A program made the translations under genes and the position numbers. Shown one piece after another: positions 37,364 through 49,283 of a stretch of DNA of 64,000 nucleotides. The notes below the pieces were generated by a model that saw only the letters and a list, made by a program, of their open reading frames with translations, was not told where the DNA came from and did not search any database. The stretch covers positions 229,293,961 to 229,357,960 of the forward strand of contig NC_073693.1 of NCBI RefSeq assembly GCF_029784155.1. Direction: 5' to 3'. This stretch comes from Uranotaenia lowii. Lineage: Eukaryota; Arthropoda; Insecta; Diptera; Culicidae. The first letter of the stretch is position 1, and every line of letters starts with the position of its first letter.

Positions 37364-37665
37364 TTTATAAATATTTAAGCAAGCCTTTTCATCTAAGTTT
37401 TCATTTTAATACCTTTTAGCGTTTTTAATGGTAAAAAGTGTCCAATTATTGTATGTGAATTTAATTGTAATCGATCCTCCAGATGAAGAAACACAATTTT
37501 CTGTAAGTTTTCTACTGTTCTATGTTGTCAATTAGTTCTTTAAGAGATTGTAATGTTTGTTGTAGATTCCTGTGAAAAAGTTCAAATAAAGAACGAAACG
37601 TCGGAATAAGAAGAGAAGGTGTTTTGGATCCGTGAATTGACTGAAAAAGCCGAAATATTTTCCCG
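37364..37665 (+). repeat. Penelope-like terminal arm, inverted 5' side
   Basis: 302 bp, the exact reverse complement of 36673-36974. With the 389-bp spacer it could form a very stable hairpin in DNA or RNA. Confidence 0.85.
37569..37604 (+). ncRNA. Hammerhead-ribozyme-like motif in the inverted arm
   Basis: Reads CCTGTGA, a GTTC-AAATAAA-GAAC hairpin, GAAAC, then GTCGG; ATTCC just before and GGAAT after would pair as helix I. The central ACGT is palindromic, which in known Penelope-type hammerheads allows a dimeric helix III. The core lacks one A of CTGATGA. Confidence 0.45.
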
Positions 37666-37699
37666 TTTTTTTTTCAATAATAAGTTATGCAAAAAAAGT

Positions 37700-39500
37700 T
37701 ATTCCAGTTAAGTATTTGTTTACTTTTCAGAATGAAACGCATAGCAGTTTTGGAACAAATTGAGTTTTAGACCTTTTAAAATCTTAAGCTCACCGTTCTA
37801 ATGTTTTTTTTGTGTACTTTCTGCAATAAAGTCAAAAATACCAATAATGATATCTTTGCAAATTTGAAAAAGCTGTTGAATTTAACTTTATGATCAGACA
37901 GATTCGTTATCATCAAATATAATTGATTTATCGAATAAAGTATAATACGGAAAATCAGCATCAGAATTTTTCTTAAATGATGGTTTATAAGTTTATCAAT
38001 TATCATGATTGACAACTTATAACTGATACATTTTAAAACTCCATATCATATCTATATCCAAAGTTCAGGAAGCGAAAATCTATCAAATCAATCAATAAAC
38101 CATTAGCACCAAAATTTTGTTTCCTTAAGTTATCAATTAAACTAAATAAATTAGTTTTTTTTAAATAGTAAGACGTGTTTATTTGAAAAATAAAACATCT
38201 AAATATGACAAAACTTATATTTTTTAATAATGAATTTTTACGACTTAATCGGTGAATTTTCATGTTTCCTTAGTGAAAACATTTCAAGATTTTCAAAATT
38301 ATAGATAGATAGGAGAAGATTAGAAAAGTTAAGTATTCGATGAAAGTGCTTCTTAAAAATGTCTATCAACTAAATTTCAACACCTTAAGTTTTCTTCTAA
38401 TCTTCATCGATCCATCTATAATTTTCAAAATCATAAAATATTCTCACTTAGAGAACATTAAAACGCACCGATATAACCTTTAAAATTAATTATCATAATA
38501 AAATCACGGTGATAATCTTCATTAATAATCTTATCCATGACATCTTCAAATTAAGTTTTAATTTTCAAATAAATGTGACGAATTTTATAGGACAGCTTTT
38601 TTTCAATTTTCAAATTAATTTATGGAAATTTAGAGTCAATCTACTAAAATTAAAAAAAAAATTATGAATTTGTCTTCGTTTTTCAATTCGGATTTTAATG
38701 TTCTGAAGAAAAGCTGTTAAATCTAAATTTTTAATAAGAAAATCATAAATTATACCTTCTGTTCATTCCAGGACTCAATATTTCAATTAAAAAGGAAAAA
38801 AATCTTCAGAGCTTGATATTTAAACTTTAACACTATCGATTTAAATTTAATAAATCTTCCATTTATTTTAATTTTATAATATCATATTTTTTATCGATCA
38901 ATATTTTTAAATCAATCTATGAAAATACTCAAAAATATTTCAATTTAGTAACTTCAAAAATAAATTTAAATGAGCAATAAATACATTATTTTTATGTGCT
39001 TTCAATAATTACAACAAAACTTGGAATTCCTTATTTCTATTTTTTGTATCTGTTTCTGAGTGATCATTCACGAGATTATCCATTTCCGAACATGTACTTT
39101 GTCAGTGTAATTGAACATGATGTACTGTGAATTTATGAAGTCATAATTTTAAACTTCAAAAATGAACTTTTTTGTCTTTTATTTTAATAACTGGAAAAAG
39201 TTCATTTCATAAAAAAGGTTGTTTCTCTGTCTTTGAGCTCTGGCACTCTTGAACTTTAATTGAATATATTCTTCGTTTTTTTAAATCAATTAAGACATCA
39301 ACTTTTGAATACCTTTTTCTAAGTTTAAATTGTTGTTTATCTTTGTCGAAAAATTACATTTCGAATTGCGATAATTGTTTTTTTATTCGAAATTCTACAG
39401 TGGAACTTTTCAATTGTTCAAAAATTCAGTATTAATTTTTTACCTGATCTGACACTTATTTTACGATTCTGATTGTTTTTTTAATATGTATTATGATAAT
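37700..39500 (+). repeat. Diverged relative of the hAT-like element interior
   Basis: Blocks such as TTTTAAAACTCCATAT, AATCAATCATTAAAACAT-like, CATTTCCGAA with TGTACTTTGTCAGTG, and ACCTGATCTGA occur in the same order as at about 4840-5730 inside the element at 2663-6314. The ends are not identifiable. No gene is seen. Confidence 0.45.
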
Positions 39501-40690
39501 TTTTGTGTCGCAAGTGTGCTACATATAAAGGAATATCTCAAAAGCTAAAGGTTCAATATAGAAACTTAATTCTACAAAATTAAAAACCACACTTTTGGTG
39601 ACTCAAAAATATAAAGTTTGTAAAATTTGGTTCAGTGGTTTTCGAGTTACAGATTGCTAAATTTTGGTGATTTCAGCTAAGATTTCTTAGCAGCCCTTTA
39701 TGTGTAAAGAATAAAGAACATAATTTAAAAAAAAAAATTCAATAACTAATCGAAAAAAGCCTTATTTGAAACTTTAATTGTAATCTGTTTTAAAATTTTC
39801 TTATTTATTTCATCAGTTATTTTTATTTAAAGTTATGACTTGAATTCACCCATTTGAAACAGAACACGGTAGTGTACTGAATTCACGTCACGAAATTTCA
39901 AGTTATTTTGAACAATTTTTTGGAGCCTTCAAATATACTTTTAAAAGTGATATTATGTTATTCCGACCTGTACAATGATAAATATTCATTGTCTTTTCCT
40001 AACTTTTTCCTTTTTTTGACTTGCACTTGAATAGCATCATATTGAGGAATCATACGTTAAAATTATTTCTATTTCTTCTTTGTTTAAAGATTCACAAAAA
40101 AAAAAATTTCAATTTTTATTTCAATATTATTTTTTATTTGAAAATAACGAACTTATAATGAAATCAACTAAACTATTATCGACTTGTAAAAACAGCTATC
40201 AGAGCATATTTTCCTTATGAAATTTTGGTAAAATAATCAATTTGGAAAAATAATCAAATTTTGTGACGTGAATTCGATCATTTACGCTGTTGTAAAAAAA
40301 GCTGAAAGGCTAAAAAGCTGAATTCCTATCGATTTCTATAAAATTAAGTGTTTCAGAATCGTCCCATCATTTTCAAAGAAGATTTCATTTTTTATTGTTA
40401 TAAAATGTTTAAGTTTACTCGTAAAATGAAAAAGTTTCCTTTTTTTTGTGACGTGAATTTCGTCATTTGGGAGTGTTTTTGTTCGCTTTTTGAAGCAGCA
40501 CAATGAAGCAGTTTTTGTTGGCTTCAAAACGTATTTAAAAAACTCAAAAAAAATCAATTCCTATAATTTAATTAATTATTTTGTAAAAGGTGTCAGCACA
40601 CTTTTTTCAATAAAAACTTAATTCTTAACATTATATGAAACATGTAGAAATTTTCTCCTTGGCTTAGCTCCTTTTGCTATTGTTAAGCAT
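39501..40690. other. AT-rich spacer around the inverted-repeat element at 39879
   Basis: Apart from the element at 39879-40275 and an extra TTGTGACGTGAATTTCG block at about 40446, nothing was recognised. Confidence 0.35.
39879..40275. mobile_element. MITE-like element with GAATTCACGTCAC ends
   Basis: The two ends are 20-bp inverted repeats matching at 19 positions (GAATTCACGTCACGAAATTT and its complement with one change). The length is 397 bp. There is no coding frame and no clear target duplication. Confidence 0.45.
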
Positions 40691-40697
40691 TTCTTTC

Positions 40698-40756
40698 GGG
40701 CGCATAGCTCAGTGAATAAATGGATCTTGTATGAACATGGTGGCTCGGATCAAGCG
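40698..40756 (+). repeat. tRNA-like head (SINE-type internal promoter)
   Basis: TAGCTCAGTG fits the polymerase III A box (TRGCNNAGY), and GGCTCGGATCA about 35 bases on resembles the B box. It directly precedes the minisatellite at 40786 and may be the head of a tRNA-derived element. It is too diverged to be a tRNA gene. Confidence 0.4.
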
Positions 40757-40785
40757 GATACTTGGATAACTGAAGCTGGGTCATT

Positions 40786-41505
40786 GAGCCGAAAGTCATG
40801 AAGGCTGAGCCATTCGGCCGAAGGTTATTCGTCCGATGGACGTTAGGCTGAATGGTTTATCTGGCCAAATAAGCCACTAGGTCGAATGGGTTAATCGGCC
40901 GACGGTTATCCAGCCAAAGGGTGTTAGGCCGAAAAAACGCAAGACCGGATGTTCGTCCGAATGGTGACTGAGCCGAATGGTTATTAGGCCAAATGGTCGC
41001 AAGGCCGAAATGTCGTTAGGTCGAATGGTCATAAGGCTGAATGCGCGTAATGAATGCTTGCTAGATCATTGAGAAATCTTTTACATTTGCCTGCATGTTA
41101 GGCCATTCGGTCTAATGACCATTTGGCCTAACGACCATTCAGCTTAGCATCCATTCACCTGTAAAACTATTTGGCCCGACGACTATTCGGTCCAAAGACC
41201 ATTCAACCTAGCAAGCATCCGGCCTAACGACATTTTGGCCTAACGATCATTCGGCCTATCGACCGTTCGGCCTAATGACAATTTGGCCTAATAACCATTC
41301 GGCCAAATGACTATTCTCCATAACATTCATTCGGACTTACCACCATTCGGTCTATCGTCTATTCGGCCTGATGACCATTCGGCCTAACATCCATTCGGTC
41401 AAATAATATTCGGACTAATGTCCCTTTCAGCATATTGTCCTATTTGGCCGAACTTCCGTCGGCCTTTTATTCCATTCGGCCTAGCCACCTTCGGCCAAAC
41501 TTTTC
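40786..41505. repeat. 16-bp minisatellite that switches orientation at its centre
   Basis: From 40786 to about 41045 units read in the sense AGGCCGAATGGTTATT. From about 41100 to 41505 they read as the reverse complement, GGCCTAACGACCATTC. Several consecutive units at 41221-41320 are exactly 16 bases apart. The two halves form a long imperfect inverted repeat around a non-repetitive centre of about 55 bp. Confidence 0.85.
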
Positions 41506-43612
41506 CTTAAAACATGCTATTTTGTCATGTTGGGTTTGATTCTGCTTTTAAGCCATATTATGATTCTGTTATTATACGAAAAATGTTTGAAAATACAGAT
41601 TTTCGCAAGTTTTCAGAAGTCTTCGATAACCTTGCAATTGTGTCTCATATACAATCTTTAATTTTATTTAAAATAATCTACATAATTTGTATCAATTTCG
41701 TTTGAATTAACAGAAAACTCCATCGTGCAAATCTACATAAGTTTGACTCAAATCGTCTGACAAAATTGTCCCCATTCACCTCATCAAACGGTATTTTTTG
41801 GAATCCTAATTTGAGTTTAAATTCTGTTTATTTAATATACCAATCTTTCAACAAACATTGCTCTTTTCTAATTTAAAAACGACAAATCGTTTGGTATTGA
41901 AAATGATTGAAAATGTGTGTTGAAAAGTTGTACATAAAGACCACATTCAGTAGCTCATTTCAATAACTCGATCCACTTATTTCGTTCTAGCAACAGCGAA
42001 TCGAAAACATCAGCACTCATTTCAGTCCGAAGGTTCAAATTTTCTACCAAACCACAACAGATGTGGTGTAAAATTTTATTATGCGCGAGTTTTGTTTTTG
42101 CATTTCTGCACGCTTGATTTACCAATTAAGTGCGCTTTGGTTGCTCGAAATATATTACCGTTCCACCAAACAGAACATGCAAATTTTAGCACAGAATCAT
42201 AATAATAATGATGAATATAATTTGAAGATTGAATTCTGAGACGAGTCTTGCGAATTTTCTTTGTAATTTGTCCTTACAAGTTTTTTTTTTCATTTTACAC
42301 CAGAATTTTTTTTTACCTCTTCACACTTCATTAATATCTATAAACATACAAAATAGTTTATTTCAATGCAGCCACCCGCAAAACCACTTTCAACACATTT
42401 GGAGATCTAGCAATTAAAATATTCCAACACCTTTCTGTTCCGATTCTACCGGAAGGAGATTTTTCTACACTCGCCATTGTGTTTTTCACAACATCATCGG
42501 AGTGATATTGAGGCAAAAAACGACCAAATAAGAGAAACGAAAAACTGAACACTCAGGCTTTTTCCAACCAACTTAAGAATATTTATTCAAAACAAAGGGA
42601 GTGGTTCCTTTCATTGTTTCTATTAACGATTTCCAAGAATTTTTCGAACCTAATTTTAGATTACAATCTAGCAAACATGAAGGAATCAGAAAGCATTTTC
42701 ATCTACTTTTTGTGGTATTTAGAACTGAAACCGATAATCTTTCACTTAAAAATTCCATCCACCGTGTTCGATGGATGCCCTCGAGTTGCATGCAAGTGCA
42801 AATTCCAACGATAAGTATGGCGGAACCGGAAACGGATCCTGAAAACCGGGGTAGCAAATCCGGGGTAATGTTCCCACCAAAAGGATGGTTGAAGCCTGGC
42901 GTGTGAACTTTGGGGGCAAATAGTTAGAAGGTGGCAAAAAAAAATGGAGGAAGCTGGAAAATAAAGTACCCGGCCAGCCGAAACGGGAAAACCAAAAGCC
43001 CGAAAGAGGAGCAAAAAAAATTGAAACAATTTTCGACATGAATAAATTCATAAATAAAATTTCAAATTTAAATGCAACACGCTCAGGAGTGCTGCTTATG
43101 TGAACGTGAAGAGCTCGGCACTCTGCTTCTGGCAGCCAGGGCTGAATGAAGGTGGAAAATTTCGAGAGCAACACCACCGTAAGCGAAATCGGTGGTAATG
43201 GTTAAAGTGAAGGAATTTTCTGCTCGTAGGTATTGAAATTTTTCGAGGAAAGTAACAACGGCAGCGAATAATCGACAACGGAAGCAACCAGAGCACTCCG
43301 AAGGGAGAAAAATGAATTTCGGAATGAAAAGCTAAATCAATACTGCTACCGACAGGGTGATTACTAGATTTTCTTTTTCGAAGAAAGCCTTCAATATTCA
43401 AATGGAATTTATTAAACAGCATTTTGTGTTGCAAAATTCTTAATTTGAATGTTTACAGATACCAGAGTTGAATATCATTCGAATCGTATGTACTGTGTCT
43501 GTACATATTTATGCGGGTCATTCCATGTGCACAGCGGGGAGAAAAATCTTATCAGAAATTCGCCAAACTTGGCCGATAGACTCGGCATGGTTAAAAATAT
43601 ATATAGGGGAGA
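41506..43612. other. Spacer with a GC-richer island at 42740-43350
   Basis: 41506-42230 is AT-rich and featureless. A 64-codon minus-strand frame (42358-42552, VEKSPSGRIGTERC) looks mildly coding-like. 42740-43350 is GC-richer with frames on both strands (up to 143 codons), none recognised. It may be conserved single-copy sequence. Confidence 0.3.
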
Positions 43613-44648
43613 ACTGTACAAGACGCACCAGTGAGGTAAAATGGCCCATGCCATTTTTTCTCAAAAATACACAAACCTTTGGCTCCGAATTGTAGTTTTT
43701 CTTCATTTTTATTGAAGCAAACGAGCTTTTTCATCATTTTTTAGATGAAAAGTTCACAAAAACGGTTTTAATTCTTAGAAACAGAGGGATTAATGGATTC
43801 TGCCTAAAACTTGTTGTTTTTTTTTGGTTAACATTTAAGGTTTTATGGTAAACCAGTCTGCGCTATCTCGTCCTACTGCAGCTTTTCGTTATAACACTCG
43901 TATGCACTTTCGAATGACTATTTATATTTTATTATATTTCACTAACTACCCACAAATTTCAACTAAAAGTAATCATATCAAAACTGGGGCAGAATGCCCG
44001 CAAAACCACGTGTTATAGGCTCAAATTTGGAATGCTGTTAATTTTTGAAAAAAACCAAATGTCAAAACAAAATGTCTTTCTTTTTATTTGCTGACTCCTA
44101 AATTACAATAAGAATACATAATTATAACAAATTTCGTCCTTGTTTGAGTTAAAAAGGTGCACCAATATTTGACTCGAAAAAAATATCAACCGCCATGTTT
44201 GCCGCGATATCAGTCAAGAAATTGAATTTCGTTGCCTACCTGAAGGCGTTTTATGTATAAGGATATAAAAAATGAATTTTGAAAAACAAAATTTTCGTTA
44301 AATTAAGCAATAATAAATGATTTTTTTCCTAAGTATGGTTAGTTTGCAAAAATAGATGAACATTTAATAAAAAATTTGATGTTTGAAAAACTATCTTCCG
44401 TATAATCATTGTTCCATTTCTCACCACCCATTCGGTATGGTGCGTTCTGTCTACTAGATTTGGCGTTCTATCCCGCGGCTTGTTTTCTGGCTGTTTAAGA
44501 TTTTCTCAAAAATATAACCAAAATCATGTTTTTAACATATTATTTCTTTTTGATAAGATGTAAATGTGATCTCTGAATCGTCGTGGTTCATAGATGATGG
44601 GTATCGCTGAAAATAGCGATTTTGCTTAACTGGTGCGTCTTGTACAGT
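43613..44648. mobile_element. 1-kb element with exact 20-bp inverted ends
   Basis: ACTGTACAAGACGCACCAGT at 43613-43632 recurs as its exact reverse complement at 44629-44648. The interior is AT-rich with no transposase. No target duplication is evident, partly because the right flank is a local CAGTA repeat. Confidence 0.65.
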
Positions 44649-44697
44649 ACAGTATAACTTTCAGTAGGTGTACAGTACAGTACAGTATAACTTTCAT
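44641..44697 (+). repeat. Tandem pair of a TGTACAGTACAG unit
   Basis: Two copies of a unit containing ACAGTACAGTATAACTTTCA follow each other just at and beyond the right end of the element above. Confidence 0.6.
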
Positions 44698-44707
44698 ACG
44701 CCAAGTT

Positions 44708-44781
44708 GTCTCCTGTAGTAGAATGTTAATACATGGGCCCCGGAGAGGCGCAAGTTGTGGGTTCAAGTCCTACCGGGAGAC
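44708..44781 (+). repeat. tRNA-like sequence (SINE head or tRNA pseudogene)
   Basis: A 74-nt unit with an acceptor-like pairing GTCTCCT/GGGAGAC (one G-T pair), a D-arm-like TGTA/TACA pairing, and a perfect B box GGTTCAAGTCC in a T arm GTGGG/CCTAC. The A box TAGTAGAATG is approximate. The anticodon stem is only GCC/GGC and one extra base lies before the acceptor stem, so a functional tRNA is unlikely. Confidence 0.45.
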
Positions 44782-46229
44782 AAAGCGAATTTTTTTCGCA
44801 TGTTTTACAACATTAATTTTCATCTAGTCTAGTCCCTGAAATTTCGACTTACTGTTGGATTCATTTCCCTACAAAAAAAAATTAAAATAAAAAAAAAATT
44901 TGCTGACTGAATGTTTGAGTCAAGACCCATCTCTGGGTCACAGTTTAAAAATAGCAAATACTAATTAAATCAAAATTTTGCATAAAATTAAGACTTTAAA
45001 GCTGCTATCAAAAATAATTTTTCGAAATTTTGAAAGAATAATTAAAAAATCATGATGGATAAAAAATATAAAACAATAAAAATGAGTGGAAAGTTAATAA
45101 AAAATTTAACGCAGTTATAATTTTAAATTTCATGCTCTGATTATAAAACTCGGTAAATTTATTTTTTAAAAATTCAATAAAATTTGCGACTTTATATCAA
45201 CGTTGCAGTTGGCGAACAGTTTTCAAAAATATTAATCGGTACAGCTGTGTTCAATGTTTGCTCTTTTGCTCGAACTCACGGACATCGACTCAGGATGCAA
45301 CTGACTTGACTACTGAGCTTTATCATAAGCCCGAGATTTCAAAATAATTTCTAAGAAAATTTGTTCCATGAGGAAAAAATTTATGACATGTGATGGAATC
45401 GCTTCTTATAAAATTCTACTCGCTCATTTTCAAAATCTTTTTTATTTTTTTTATCGGTGGATATATTTATGGGCTGAGCCCGTCATCCCGGCTGTCATGA
45501 AATTATCTTACATACAGTTGTCTTTCTAATAATAAAATGTTAAGATTTGTATCTTTCTACCTGCCTATTATTTTAATAATCTTAAAATGTTTAAAATAAA
45601 AGGACATAACTTTTACCAATAAGGTCGATAAACTGAATTAACAAACCTTTTATATGTTGAAATAATATACAAAGATGAAAAAGATAAGTTTTTAACATTT
45701 TTGAAACAATTTTGTTCATCAAAAACACCCAACTGTTTTGTAAGCATATTTATAGAATATAATTGATGACTCAAATTACCAAATTTGTTAAAATCTGCAA
45801 AATGAATTGATTTTTGTTTTCCACAAATATCGTATATGGATTATATTTAGTAAAACATCCTTGAGAATTATACAGATTAAGGAGGACAAATTTACTTTCG
45901 TCTTGGAAAAAACCTTTATTTTAATTTTTTTTGTAAAGTTTTGAATTTTCTCCAGAAAATTGAAGAATTTACTTAAACAGTTTCTAACCAATAGTCAATA
46001 ATTTAAGGGCACCAAAGTTAATCAAAATAAGAGCACATAAAAAACGTGATTTTTTTTAGCCTTGAGTTAATTATCAAAATTCTTTGAGTATGGAATTGAT
46101 CATTTAGTATAACAATAAATACAACTTAAAATTGAGGCTGCAGATGGTTTCTTAAAGGGTATTTCATATCTGCATAATGTTTGGAATGTATTGAAATGAT
46201 TTTTTTATTATTCAAATGATTGTTAAAAT
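44782..46229. other. AT-rich spacer
   Basis: No gene or repeat recognised. Confidence 0.4.
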
Positions 46230-48908
46230 CAGGGCCGTAGGAAGAACCGACTCATAGGGGGGGGGGGGGGGGGGTGGTTTGGTGACTGATTTTATCTATG
46301 ATTTTTTGCCCAACAATTCACGAAAACAAAAAAAAATTAACAAAAAAATGGTTATAGCTATATGGTTATCCATTTTTTTAGTACTTGAAAGTTTTCGTTT
46401 TAAATTATAACTTTAGAAAATTGGTCCTAAACCTATAAGGTGAGCTGAATCCGCTTTCGTGTATGGTTAAAATCTTTGAATTTGTTTAAGAGTCTAGTAG
46501 ATCAAACTTAGTTGATTGCAGCATAAAATAAGCTTTTGTTAGGAGAGTATTTAATTTCTAAAAAAAAAACTTATTCTATAGTCAAATCAAAGAAGTCCAA
46601 AATTTCAAACTATTTTTCAAATTCAAAAATTTTAACCTTTGATGAAAATAAATGAAATTTTCAAAAAAAAAGTAAGCGATAAAATTCATCCGATTTTCGG
46701 ATCAAATTTTCTTGATGTAAACTTGAACCAAATCAATGATTCTAGTATGAAATTAGACTAAAAAAAATTGCATTAAATTGCGGACCAAATACAAGATATC
46801 TCGTTTTTTTCACTTGCACTTTCACATAATTCAAATGTTATGAATCTAATAACGCAACCTCATTCTACAAAATGTAACACAACACAGTATTCTATTCATT
46901 GGTTTCTGAAAAATAAAATGACAAATTTTGGTGTCCTTAATTTGACCGCAAAGAAATCTTTGACGAGAAACACCGATATTAGGCAATAAGTTTTACAAAT
47001 TTAGGGGGTAGGGGGGGCTGTGAACGGTTAAAAAAAACACCATTTTCACGATTTTTTTCTAGAGCTATCGTTCAAACAAATGTATTCAAATTTTTTGCAT
47101 TATACAAAGCATTGTTAAAAGAACATTTAGCAATTTTTTCGTAGAAAAAATATTGAAAAATGAGCCGGTGACGGAGCACTTTCGAGGATACCTTTAAGAA
47201 AACAGGATTTGCGGTGGACACTGTATTTCAGCACAGAATCATCTGAAGTCAAAAAATCAGAGCAAAATATTTTTAATAGATGTTTTTCTGGACCCCAACG
47301 TTTTTATTTAACTTAAAAAAAATTTTATGAAATTTTTGTGGCTGTTTGAAGTAAAAACTACGATTTTTCACGGAAAAATCCGCCATTTTTTATCTGTAAA
47401 ATCTCCCCAAAGTAAAAAAAAAGAAAAACGTTGGGGTCTGGTATTTTATATGTATAAAATATGTTCCAAATTTGAAAAGAATCGGATAAGTAGTTTTCAA
47501 ATGACGATGTCCACGGACTTTAAAAATGTGCTTTCGAGAAAAACGCGTTTGAAGTTTCTGCTCTTGCTTTCTTGCAGTATTAGATAGGAGGAAATAAAAG
47601 CCTATAATTTCTACAGTTTTGCTTCAATTGACTTGAAAATTTGACATAACATTCTTAAAATGTTTGACAATAAGAAAACAAAAAATAAAAAAATCGATTT
47701 TTTGAAAGTGTTATACCCTACCCCCCACCCCCCCCCCCCCCTTAAGTAATGGCAAACGTTGTGTTCAGTTTTGTTCGATAAAGTTTAACACTTGAATTCA
47801 GTCAATTCGAGTTCTACTTCTAGATGTAACACACTGTTGGCAAGTGAAAAAACGATATTTTTCTTTTGGTCCACAATATGTTATGTTCATGATATCTTGC
47901 ATTGCTCAACAATTTATTTAGACTGTAAAATTCATTTACAAGCTAAACCTTTTTCTGCATTTTGAATCTGCATTCTGAATCTGAATTCTGAATCTGAATT
48001 CTGAACCTGAATTCAAAAATTGCGCTTTGAATTTGTAACCCAATTTCCATACGATTTCTGAAATGTACAAAAAATACGATTTCCGAATCTTATTCCAGAT
48101 TAGAATTTTACTAGTTATAGAGCCGTTATTTATGAAACTGATATTTAAATTCATTAGTTCAGGTTTAATCTAAATTCACAATTTGATTTTTTTACTTTCA
48201 ATCTGCTTTGTGATTCGAAATAAAAATATGAACTTACAAATATCTGAATCTTACTTTTGAATTTTGGATTTTAATTTGAAGCATTTAATTTTTTAATTTA
48301 ATGAAAAAACTATGTTCAAGAATGTCGAATTTGAATATAAAACAATTTTCTCTTTTTTTTCATATTCAGAAAACTATTATCAAAATATTGAAAATGCATA
48401 TCACCTCGAAAAACATGATTCAAATTTGATATGAAATGTAAAACTGAATTTGAACCAGGATATCAAAGCAGTTTTTCATTTGTAAGGTGTTTCTTATGAT
48501 TATTCGAACTGAAAATCAACAATCCTGAACTGGATACAAAATCCAAAATTCGACAAACTATACGATAAATACACTTATGATTACGGGAATTATGGAATCA
48601 GAAAACCCGAAATGGGTTTGATTTAATTCGCAGTTCAATGTTTCGACCTGAATTTCGATGAAAAAGTGAGAAAAATATGAAAAAGTGTAGCTGAATTTTA
48701 GACTTGGGTTGGGGTTTTGAGGTTTTGGCATTGGTTTTTAGTCTAGATTGTAACTGTTGATTAACTTTACTCTATTATCACAATTTGGTTCGTTTTTAAT
48801 CTATAATTTTGAGTGTAGAGTAGAATCTCTCGCTTGCTGTTTTGGATTCTCATGGGGGGGGGGGGGGTTTAACCACCAAACCCCTCCCCCCCCGTTTCTA
48901 CGGTAATG
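46230..48908. mobile_element. Aged hAT-like element with G-run ends (tentative)
   Basis: The left end CAGGGCCGTAGG is followed by 18 consecutive G and GTGGTTTGGTG; the right end, reversed, reads CATTACCGTAG, then a G-run and AGGGGTTTGGTGG. The flanks GTTAAAAT (46222-46229) and GGTAAAAA (48909-48916) agree at 6 of 8. The interior has a C-run near 47725, a 13-bp tandem array and no transposase frame. Both ends are eroded. Confidence 0.4.
47950..48013. repeat. 13-bp tandem repeat
   Basis: About four and a half units of GAATCTGAATTCT and close variants. Confidence 0.7.
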
Positions 48909-49007
48909 GGTAAAAACATAAAGGATGAACTTGATTCGACACACTTATTATTTAATTCAATTTCTTAGACGAGATTTGGTTTTGTGTGTCCAGATTAGGG
49001 TTTCAAT

Positions 49008-49107
49008 ACAACAAGTTTTTCAAATTTCAAATCGGAACTGAAAATTTAAATCAAGCTTCAATTAGTAAACGCCATGATGTGTCGTAGAATTAAATGTCTT
49101 AGGCCTA
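49008..49107. repeat. 100-bp target-site duplication, left copy
   Basis: Read base by base as identical to 53476-53575; matching stops exactly at both edges. It flanks the LINE at 49108-53475. Confidence 0.9.
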
Positions 49108-49283
49108 TCAGGTCAGGTATCAGAATGGGGGTAGGCTTAATAGCGGCACGTTATCCAAACATACGGGAAAATTGTGCCTAGCCTTTTTTTATCCAATATT
49201 TCATCATTTACCTGAGAAACCTGAAAAACCTATAAAAGGAAGAAATAAATTCAATCTATTTAAGATGGCATAAAGCCTTTCCA

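Larger units (their letters stand above)
36639..37671 (-). mobile_element. Penelope-like retroelement, short copy with inverted arms
   Basis: A GIY-YIG endonuclease C-terminus on the minus strand lies between two 302-bp arms (36673-36974 and 37364-37665) that I read as exact reverse complements. A 14-bp direct repeat TTTCAATAATAAGT flanks the whole (36625-36638 and 37672-37685) and marks the insertion. Penelope-like elements are known for 5' truncation plus terminal repeats in inverted arrangement and for hammerhead motifs in them, all consistent here. Reverse transcriptase is absent. The identical arms indicate a recent event. Confidence 0.8.

Noticed and set aside
40786..41505. CRISPR-like regular repeat array
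   Set aside because: Units are degenerate, about 16 bp, without spacers, and change orientation at the centre; the context is a eukaryotic repeat.
42746..43177. 143-codon minus-strand frame in the GC-richer island
   Set aside because: Overlaps other frames on both strands with similar length, has no recognisable domain, and includes a stretch of Phe/Pro typical of reversed purine-rich sequence.
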